Source of the DNA: Chryseobacterium gallinarum
GTDB taxonomy: Bacteria; Bacteroidota; Bacteroidia; Flavobacteriales; Weeksellaceae
DNA length: 64,000 bases
Direction: 5' to 3'
Assembly (NCBI RefSeq): GCF_001021975.1
Contig: NZ_CP009928.1
Span: 2,856,001 to 2,920,000, forward strand
Position numbers and translations under genes: made by a program. Positions 59,701-64,000 of this stretch are shown here, piece by piece; within the stretch, counting starts at the first letter, position 1, and each line of letters opens with the position of its first letter. The notes below the pieces were generated by a model. That model searched no databases and was not told the DNA's origin. It was given only the letters and a program-made list of their open reading frames with translations.

Positions 59701-60515
59701 CGCAAGGTATTTTTTCCATAGTACAAGGGGGAAACTTCTGGAGCGGAGCACTAAGTGGAGCTTTTGCCAGTATTTCGGGAGATTTGCTAGGTATGGCAAC
59801 AGATAATTCAGGAGCTAATAATATTTTAAGGAGTGACGGTTTTGCATTATTTAATGGTGCAGTAAGCGGTGGTATTGGTTCTGTGCTTGGAGGTGGAAAC
59901 TTCTGGATGGGTGCGGGGCAAGGATTAATTGTGACAGCTTTTAATTACTTAGCACATAAAGAAACTACTGTTATAGAAGATAATAATGATGGCGATTGCC
60001 CTACCTGTCCTAAAAATGCCAAAAATTGGCAGACTTATACCGAGAATGATTATACAATATTTGACAAAGAATTCTGGACTTGGGAGAAATCGCCTATAAT
60101 TAATGGACGAAAGACTTATTACTATTCGTTTGGTGAATGGCATGAAATAAAACCTATAACTGGTGATGTACCTATTGGACCAGGCGGTGGCTTAAAATCA
60201 TTATCTCAAATTGCTAAGTCAGGTACTAAACTTTGGACATCAACAAATAAAATGAGTTCTATAAAAAATGCTTTTGGGCATTGGAAGAAACATGGAGCAG
60301 AATTTCCAGAATTTTTAAATGCCAAACAATATGTAAAAGGAGCTTGGAAGTTTATGCACAAATCCCCAGCAGGTACTCTAATAAAAACAAGAGCTAATGG
60401 AGATATCTTAAAATATCATCCGAAAACAAATACATTTGGGGTTATGAATGCGTCAGGGGTTCCAAGGACTATTTTTAGACCTACTGATGGTATGAAATAT
60501 TGGTTAGGACAATAA
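53790..60515 (+). CDS. Giant SpvB/FG-GAP/Rhs polymorphic toxin, second copy
   Basis: A 2241-residue exported protein with the same order as the first: signal peptide (MKLFLSFILSLCSVLGFSQ), SpvB domain (LQFTLPIALPPGVKNVAPQ, GNGIAGYGWNLSG), FG-GAP repeats (DFNGDGKLDFIK, DFDGDGKTDLIS), Rhs repeats (YDYDGFGNITQKV, YDAWGRKSEFNDPSNG) and Rhs core ending DPNGE (1891-1895). The pretoxin carries GGNFW twice, the second at 2035-2039, then NYLAH (2052-2056). The tip (about 2057-2241) shares nothing visible with tip 1. Its end (AFGHWKKHGAEFPEF, YVKGAWKFMHKSPAG, GDILKYHPKTNTFGV, TIFRPTDGMKYW) recalls, from memory only, RNase-type tips of contact-dependent toxins. The neighbouring immunity candidates support a toxin role. 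Confidence 0.87.
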   Translation: MKLFLSFILSLCSVLGFSQTILNQPETTTRTVQDPRAVMLARGFIAKSGTSNPFIAKLGPATENPGGGPTDSNAGADNPSGTSAPAGQSFHDTKGNIEVNGSGQLQFTLPIALPPGVKNVAPQVNLVYTSGSGNGIAGYGWNLSGITAISRIGKTIEKDGEVKGVQLDYSDYYSFNGQRLILKSGEYGKDAEYVTEKYSNIKIKSSGIGPLSNPAQFEVTFEDGSQAWYGAYKSGFRDNPEVTTPLEYNIVKWRDAQGNVIHYSYRQQNNVVVLTSITWGGNEVLNKPDFNEILFTYTARDLVEKSYVSGIAFTQDNLLKEIKVNSNGSQFKRYGIEYADNDTKYKFVNKITEYNSANEATNPVLFENEQDPASSNFFNNNSRFDEIYGEGVISGDFNGDGKLDFIKGTTLMLSRLDGNSTFFTVQYTGNPISRGTFLKNGNLIPKDALYTLSSSEPDGKTRLRIYDFNGSNFEEITAKELDFSSYSFNSTEGYTPTYSPSNPLVANNSPYKFLEGDFNGDGISEFIISTLKVVKEEIWGYDWNGYPELQGAADIGYEVFDFYFDPLTNTLKKINLPLSDYSKYTGQYLFTSPHYYKPVPIGDFDGDGKTDLISLISGTKVYSLNAVTKEFELKVQSPAQISVRGVALLGDFNGDGKTDVMSPIAEDSSDWKMFISTGKGVIEYYYSNLALYQPQHTGAPTKRRNTIRNYFAPDLNKDGKSDFLLFQSEVWFREWAINNPDSSYGFIYLRNDGVDNEGKPILTNAYSIGTKEATSWGDDDDEDINYSKYGEHYLPLLGSFRLSQLNTDFAIIHKTKLITWNLGSKLDKISRIKSITQGGIKTDIEYSPLINEGNIYKSYLDTNAVSYPYVNIKENLNYYVVSKLIQDQRRQEFRYRDLIGNLHGRGIIGFRQAARSTFFANGFENTKIWTGSEINPLNEALPYKDWSIRTTDENKIFPADISLNNLQLLSFKQYDYKIDKLLNGNIVTSVLDADKPKIVLAVNPYITTSKDFLKNIKTVHTVEQYNEIYLPNKSVTVVNDGVAVSISELEYYPSNLIPGTDYSIGKPKVKTETVQAYGDTKSAKEEYTYENNLLKTLKTWNRDNTGYLLETYDYDGFGNITQKVISNSVDSQTQTIGSLYDPKGRFVIKKTDNLGLETNIEYNDWGQVKTQTDPLGNTLVNTYDPWGKMLTSRSNLEGTTTYRYERDSNSNIIVTQYDPDGDISKKYTNKLGQEYKASTKAFGQGQFVSQETQYDVLGRKIKESEPYFEGQSASQWNVMTYNDSVFPARVTATTFNGKQMETSVSGLTTTVKELNGYGRTTSKTTDALGNVVSSTDKGGTIQFSYNAAGEQIKAQYAENIVTTKYDAWGRKSEFNDPSNGLYKYEYDGFGQPKKIISPKGTKEFTYNNLGQLISRKELSTTDGGQATNKTISYTYDNKGRVIAKSGTSKGQPYSNNVSYDPQGRLLSSSENSNGKYFIQKGITYDDKGRVISYEKQLYSSGVLTRIQIENVYSAWNGELYQVKDKTSGKVLWTLLETNAKGQVLKSKLGAADINNTYDPNGFLTNVNHSSTAKPGILQLSYSFDAIKNELKSRTTGGDFNIVESFDYDDNNRLVNWTNPVTGIKPATNRNIYDVKGRIMENDQVGTMKYENSAKIYQPTGMTLNAAGTQHYNNDLIQSIAYNENNDPVFIDGEKGDAAFQYGLTSMRQRVTYGGNFNTDGEGKFTKYYSEDGSYEIVKDNTTGKEKHILYIGGTPYESNIVYLKNFTESSGSYKFLHKDYIGSILAISDEAGNKLEQRHFDAWGNFTHLQIGNGAIITDKNIIDTASLLIDRGYTSHEHFAEVGIIHMNGRLYDPLLRRFLNADENIQDPYNTQNYNKYGYVFNNPLMYNDPNGEFVWFVPIIAAVVSEFFTMYYTQTPFNGARFVGSLAMSYASAGIAGAIGDVFKIASVAEALGKWGTIVTRAGAHALTQGIFSIVQGGNFWSGALSGAFASISGDLLGMATDNSGANNILRSDGFALFNGAVSGGIGSVLGGGNFWMGAGQGLIVTAFNYLAHKETTVIEDNNDGDCPTCPKNAKNWQTYTENDYTIFDKEFWTWEKSPIINGRKTYYYSFGEWHEIKPITGDVPIGPGGGLKSLSQIAKSGTKLWTSTNKMSSIKNAFGHWKKHGAEFPEFLNAKQYVKGAWKFMHKSPAGTLIKTRANGDILKYHPKTNTFGVMNASGVPRTIFRPTDGMKYWLGQ

Positions 60516-60535
60516 ATAAATTAATAAATACAGAA

Positions 60536-60793
60536 ATGAACAATCACAATTGCAGAGTTTGCGGATTATATCTTGACACATTACCATGGGGAGAAGATGG
60601 TAATTGCCCTACTTACGAGATTTGCCCCTGTTGTGGTGTAGAGTTTGGTAATGAGGATTACACAATCAAATCAACAAAACAATATAGAGAAAAGTGGATA
60701 AGTGAAGGTGCTAATTGGTTTGAACCAAAGGAAAAGCCTAAAAATTGGGATAAAGAAGAACAATTTAAAAACATTCCACAAAAGTTTAAATAG
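60536..60793 (+). CDS. Cys-rich small protein (CPCC-like), possible immunity or accessory protein
   Basis: An 85-residue protein starting 20 bases after the toxin stop. Cysteine pairs NCRVCG and CPCCG, with a further NCPTYEIC, suggest a zinc ribbon; CPCC-type small proteins are recurrent in polymorphic-toxin loci. Start at 60536 rather than in the overlapping frame at 60500. The function is not established. Confidence 0.65.
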   Translation: MNNHNCRVCGLYLDTLPWGEDGNCPTYEICPCCGVEFGNEDYTIKSTKQYREKWISEGANWFEPKEKPKNWDKEEQFKNIPQKFK

Positions 60794-60801
60794 TATACTC
60801 A

Positions 60802-61098
60802 ATGGAAAATAATAAAATTGAAATCGGAAAAAATGATTTAAAAAAAATTCTTTATGCTTTGATTAATGAATTAGATAAGTCTCAAAAGAATTCTTTTCTT
60901 TTAGATAAGGATTTATATTGGAATATTCCCTTTGAAGAATTATTTAATGTATATGAGGAGCCGAAAGATATTACAATTGGAAGTATAGCTGAAGATTGGG
61001 AGTTTTTACAAAAAGTAAATAATGGTAGAGAAGTTCTTAGTTATGACTTTATTAAAGTATCTAATATCTTAAAACTATTAGCAGGAGCAATTCAGTAG
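60802..61098 (+). CDS. Small immunity-protein candidate
   Basis: A 98-residue acidic cytoplasmic protein, 8 bases after the Cys-rich gene. The pattern YWNIPFEELFNVYEEPKDI, TIGSIAEDWEFLQKV, LSYDFIKVSNILKLL resembles, from memory, small immunity proteins next to RNase-type contact-dependent tips. No signal peptide, which fits protection against a cytoplasm-acting tip. I consider it the more likely cognate immunity protein of the tip ending at 60515. Confidence 0.65.
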   Translation: MENNKIEIGKNDLKKILYALINELDKSQKNSFLLDKDLYWNIPFEELFNVYEEPKDITIGSIAEDWEFLQKVNNGREVLSYDFIKVSNILKLLAGAIQ

Positions 61099-61117
61099 GT
61101 AATCTTAAATTAATATT

Positions 61118-61746
61118 GTAGTAAGCGGTGGTATTGGCTCTGTATTGGGAGGTGGAAACTTCTGGGTGGGTGCGGGGCAAGGACTTATTGTGACATCGTT
61201 TAATTATTTGATGCATCAACAAATATCTAGACAACAATCATTAGAGGCAATTAAAAAGAAGCATCCTAGATTTTATGAGGTTCTTTCTAGCTTGCCAGAT
61301 TATCTTAAGGATAATCCCCAAATATTAGAACAACTCTCTATAGATTCAGGAGCGGATAAGGCTAAGATACTAAGTTATATGGATGTTAAAAACACTGAAG
61401 GGCAAGTAATTTTATTAAAAAATTTCTCAAAATCACACAGATATGGAGAATCGGGATATAGTAGCAAATATGGGCGTGTAAGTTATATTTCTGCTAGCCT
61501 TGTTAAAGGATTAGATATGCTTCCTTGCAAAGTACGATAAATGCTACTTCATTCTTATTAGCAACAACTGTACTGCATGAATTTGTACACTGGGGGAGAG
61601 CAAGTCTTATACTTCCTTCTTTTGCTCCTAATAATAAATGGGGTAAATCTGATTATGGAAGCTATTGGGAACTTAGAACATTTGGTAATGAGATATTTAA
61701 AAGTAATGCATATGAGATGTCAGTTAAATATAATTGGAAATTTTAA
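61118..61746 (+). pseudogene. Headless Rhs tip cassette 1, HExxH type, frameshifted
   Basis: Begins without a start codon inside the linker (VSGGIGSVLGGGNFWVGAGQ), nearly identical in DNA to 59862 onward. It then diverges into a new tip (AIKKKHPRFYEVLSSLPDYL ... VSYISASLVKGLDML). The frame stops at 61540, but the neighbouring frame continues from about 61507 with TSFLLATTVLHEFVHWGR, carrying HEFVH (61576-61590), to 61746. So a single-base indel between 61507 and 61540 breaks the tip. The lipoprotein gene overlapping its 3' end repeats the arrangement of toxin 1 and its immunity candidate. Confidence 0.8.
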
Positions 61747-62323
61747 AATATTATTTTCTATTCTTCTGTTTTTTACATTTTTTTCTTGTTATAATGAAGA
61801 TACAAATGTGAAAATAGGAAGAGAAATTATTAATGAAAATATTAATGAATTTATTAATAATTCATATGGAATAACTACTAAAAATAAAGTTCATTTCATT
61901 GTAAGAAAAAAAGTTAGTGATGAAAATTTTATTATTGAAAACTGTAAAAATATAATTGACATAGAAGGCTTTAACTTAAGTGAAAACTGTCAACAAGATT
62001 ACTTTAATTTGATAAATAATGAAGGCTACAATATAGATAAAAACTCAAAATATGTATCTTTTAATATTGATAATCTCTCAGTTGATATGAATAGTTACAG
62101 TTTAGAATTAGTAACAAAGCAAACGCAGATAAACTATAAAGAATATGTTGAATTGCAATTTTGTAACTTATTTATTAATGAAAAAAAAGAAAAAGCATTT
62201 ATAATAGTACAAGAAAATGATATGAGCATAAAAAAGAATGGAGGAAAAACAGATATTTATTTTTTAAAAAAAATTGATAATAAATGGAAGATTATAAAAA
62301 AACAAATGCTAGAAACCTCATAA
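61712..62323 (+). CDS. Lipoprotein immunity candidate of orphan cassette 1
   Basis: A 203-residue protein. The start MRCQLNIIGNFKILFSILLF gives a signal ending in lipobox FFSC. It overlaps the HExxH remnant by 35 bases in another frame, as the immunity gene of toxin 1 overlaps its toxin. The frame is open from 61577, but that extension is just the other frame of the tip; 61706 is an alternative start. The body (VKIGREIINENINEFI, EYVELQFCNLFINEKKE, KKIDNKWKIIKKQM) is unrecognised and Lys/Asn-rich, with lower GC than the giant gene. Confidence 0.65.
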   Translation: MRCQLNIIGNFKILFSILLFFTFFSCYNEDTNVKIGREIINENINEFINNSYGITTKNKVHFIVRKKVSDENFIIENCKNIIDIEGFNLSENCQQDYFNLINNEGYNIDKNSKYVSFNIDNLSVDMNSYSLELVTKQTQINYKEYVELQFCNLFINEKKEKAFIIVQENDMSIKKNGGKTDIYFLKKIDNKWKIIKKQMLETS

Positions 62324-62414
62324 TACAGAGTTTATTAGAGTTATTTGCTTGAGTTTCAGGACGATGCGGTTTTTTTGAAAATAAAGTCTATAGCAGCTTT
62401 TTGATGATTAAGAG

Positions 62415-62470
62415 GATGGCTTTACTTTGTTTAATGATGCTGTTAGTGAAGGTATTAGCACGACTAGCTA
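62415..62470 (+). pseudogene. Decayed linker fragment
   Basis: DGFTLFNDAVSEGIS matches the DGFALFNGAVSGGIG linker segment of the intact toxin and then loses similarity. A remnant of another displaced cassette. The rest of 62324-62552 holds nothing recognisable. Confidence 0.55.
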
Positions 62471-62552
62471 CGGCAGATGTTCAAAAAGGTTTTGCTACGG
62501 TTTCGGAAAGCGGAGGAACACGAGATTTTGGCGTGAATATTAAATTAGATAA

Positions 62553-62642
62553 GAGACTCCCCGCTTTGCAAAGTCTCCAGACTTTGAGCTAATAAATAAT
62601 AGTAATTTTAAAAGAATTTTCCAAAGTCGGAAACTTTGGAGG
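62553..62642. repeat. Palindromic insertion at the edge of orphan cassette 2
   Basis: Contains short palindromes AAGTCTCCAGACTT and TCCAAAGTCGGAAACTTTGGA and has no similarity to the Rhs gene, while Rhs homology resumes at 62643. Probably a dispersed palindromic element that cut into the pretoxin region. Confidence 0.45.
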
Positions 62643-63464
62643 GCAGGAGCACATGCTATTACACAAGGAGTTTTATATTATGTACAGGGCGGAAAGTTTT
62701 GGAGTGGCGCGTTAAGTGGTGCATTCGCAAGTGCTTCGAGTGATCTATTAGACTTAGCAACAAGCAATGTAGGAGAAAACAACATATTAAGGAGTGACGG
62801 CTTTGCTCTGTTTAATGGTGCAATAAGCGGTGGTATTGGTTCTGTATTGGGAGGTGGAAACTTCTGGATGGGTGCGGGGCAAGGATTGATAGTAACAATG
62901 TTTAATCATTTGGCGCATTTGGAAGATATGCAGCCGGATAATGGTTACGATGAAAATGGTAAGAAAATAAATGATGTTGGTGGAGATAAGACAGATTATA
63001 TTCTACGAAAAACTCAATTTGGAGGAGAGGATGTTTATGTAATATTAGAAAGCACAGAAGTAAAACATACTTATAGTCCGTACGGAAATCACGAAGGTTA
63101 TGGATATAGAATGCATAACCAGTTGCAAAGTCCAGCTCTATATGACCCAAGTTTTGACGTTGCTATAACTCAAATTGGGGGAGGATTGGCTTTAAAAGGA
63201 ATAGGATTGGGAGGAAAGTATTTGATCAGTAATTTTAATCGAGCGACAGGAGGATTGAAACAATGGATTAGAACAGGTTCATCATATAGTATAGAAGGAG
63301 GTTTTAAAACCTATAGTACTAGATGGGGTGCAGGAGGAAAACATTGGAAAAAAATTGGAAATACTACTTTGCAAAATTGGAATAAAACATTTAGACAAAC
63401 CAAACTACCTGGAAATAATTGGAGAGTTAAAGATCCGGGACATTTTCATTGGTGGAAGAAATAG
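62643..63464 (+). pseudogene. Headless Rhs tip cassette 2
   Basis: An open frame without its own start. It begins with pretoxin sequence (AGAHAITQGVLYYVQGGKFW), goes through SDGFALFNGAISGGIGSVLG and GGNFWMGAGQGLIV, then NHLAH, and then a new tip of about 170 residues (KTDYILRKTQFGGEDVYVIL, GLKQWIRTGSSYSIEGG, KHWKKIGNTTLQNWNK, VKDPGHFHWWKK). The first part aligns with residues about 1970-2056 of the intact toxin; the tip does not. The His/Trp-rich end is intact and not frameshifted, so the cassette could work if recombined onto the full gene. Confidence 0.8.
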
Positions 63465-63469
63465 AGAAT

Positions 63470-63826
63470 ATGAAATATTTAAAATTTAATTTGCCTATTA
63501 GAGCTAATAAGAAAGGAAGTAATTTTTTTCAGAAAATAGTCAGTAGAACACTTAAAATAATTTTACCTGTAAGTAATCCTGATTTCGAAAATAAGATAGA
63601 TGATGTTAAATATTGGCTAGTAGAATTTGATGAAGAGAATATTCCTAACAGAGAAATAGGATTAGACGAAAATGATAATGTGATTTTAAAAATGCCATAT
63701 AAAAAGAACTATGGTTTTTGGACCGATAATGAATTATTGTATGATGATTTTATTAGTAGATTTTCAGCGATAGAAGTTGACAGTATAACTTTTAATACAA
63801 AATGGAATAGTTTTGATTTAAAATAA
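63470..63826 (+). CDS. Immunity candidate of orphan cassette 2
   Basis: A 118-residue cytoplasmic protein starting 5 bases after the cassette. ATG at 63470 (MKYLKFNLPIRANKKGSNFF); acidic middle (VEFDEENIPNREIGLDENDN) and FWTDNELLYDDFISRF. Not recognised. Its position directly after a tip is the evidence for an immunity role. Confidence 0.6.
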   Translation: MKYLKFNLPIRANKKGSNFFQKIVSRTLKIILPVSNPDFENKIDDVKYWLVEFDEENIPNREIGLDENDNVILKMPYKKNYGFWTDNELLYDDFISRFSAIEVDSITFNTKWNSFDLK

Positions 63827-63986
63827 TTTCTTTCAACTCTCTCTCAGTAAAAATCCGGGTAATAGTAGAAGCGTGACAGTAAATGTTAATGTCGTTATTG
63901 GGGCAAGTGGTGGATATACTAAAATGAGCATCTACGATATATCTACTCATCGGTATTTAAGTGGAGGACAAATTGTAAATAGATAA
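63822..63986 (+). pseudogene. Third tip remnant, C-terminal end only
   Basis: A frame without start, encoding NPGNSRSVTVNVNVVIGASG and TKMSIYDISTHRYLSGGQIV before TAA at 63984. Short, and no linker is seen, so this is the end of a further displaced cassette or chance. Confidence 0.4.
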
Positions 63987-63989
63987 AAA

Positions 63990-64000
63990 ATGAAAATTAA
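63990..64000 (+). CDS. Possible start of the next immunity gene, truncated by the window edge
   Basis: ATG AAA ATT three bases after the stop of the third remnant, cut off by the window end. The spacing mirrors the other tip/immunity junctions. Confidence 0.25.

Noticed and set aside
61577..61711. N-terminal extension of the lipoprotein immunity candidate
   Set aside because: It reads the alternate frame of the HExxH tip and would bury the signal peptide.
62401..62592. 63-codon frame MMIKRMALLC...
   Set aside because: Overlaps the decayed linker fragment and the palindromic element in a different frame; no support as a gene.

Overview
The window looks like chromosome from a Flavobacteriia member of the Chryseobacterium type (Weeksellaceae). 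The evidence is AT-rich DNA with short A/T-rich spacers, -7 promoter elements of the Bacteroidota form TAnnTTTG just upstream of many starts, an adjacent SusC/SusD pair, Oar-like TonB receptors, LytTR/LytS signalling, the DUF47-PiT phosphate pair, and proteins with C-termini resembling type IX secretion (T9SS) sorting domains. The genus is an inference from gene content, not from a marker gene.

Layout. 1-1374 (minus): 5' part of a secreted leucine-rich-repeat protein that runs off the left edge. 1600-3606 (minus): ligA. 4039-14806: an outer-membrane uptake and phosphoester region with an Oar-like TonB receptor, a GDPD phosphodiesterase, a DUF2945 protein, SusC, SusD and a calcineurin-like phosphoesterase. 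14996-17852: an SDR oxidoreductase, prmA and an SH3-type secreted protein. 18160-26455: first Rhs module, made of a small T9SS-tail-like protein, a 2329-residue SpvB/FG-GAP/Rhs protein ending in an HExxH domain, and an overlapping exported immunity candidate. 26989-29658: LytTR response regulator and LytS-type kinase. 30440-30606 and 39359-39647 (minus): two tRNA operons that share identical tRNA-Arg(TCT) and tRNA-Pro(TGG); the second adds tRNA-Ser(GCT). Between them lie an M1 peptidase, a thermonuclease-like protein, a Crp/Fnr regulator, an MBL hydrolase and an apparent AraC regulon (epimerase-like protein, AraC, DJ-1, alpha/beta hydrolase).

39784-46734: lipoprotein amidase, aspA, and a surface-glycan group (two glycosyltransferases, flippase, FkbM methyltransferase). 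47270-51921: DUF2461 protein, DEAD-box helicase, DUF47 protein and Pi transporter. 52354-64000: second Rhs module, made of a coiled-coil fibre-like protein, a second small T9SS-tail-like protein, a 2241-residue Rhs protein and its immunity candidates. It is followed by a tail of headless C-terminal tip cassettes, each restarting at the same GGNFW linker and most followed by a small immunity-like gene.

The most interesting content is the pair of giant Rhs toxins. Each is preceded by the same kind of small partner protein, and the second carries an orphan tip/immunity array at 61118-64000. This has the architecture of a polymorphic toxin locus that can swap tips by recombination in the linker. 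The combination with T9SS-tail-like partner proteins is the part I would treat as possibly undescribed. No transposase, integrase, CRISPR array, rRNA or replication origin was seen.
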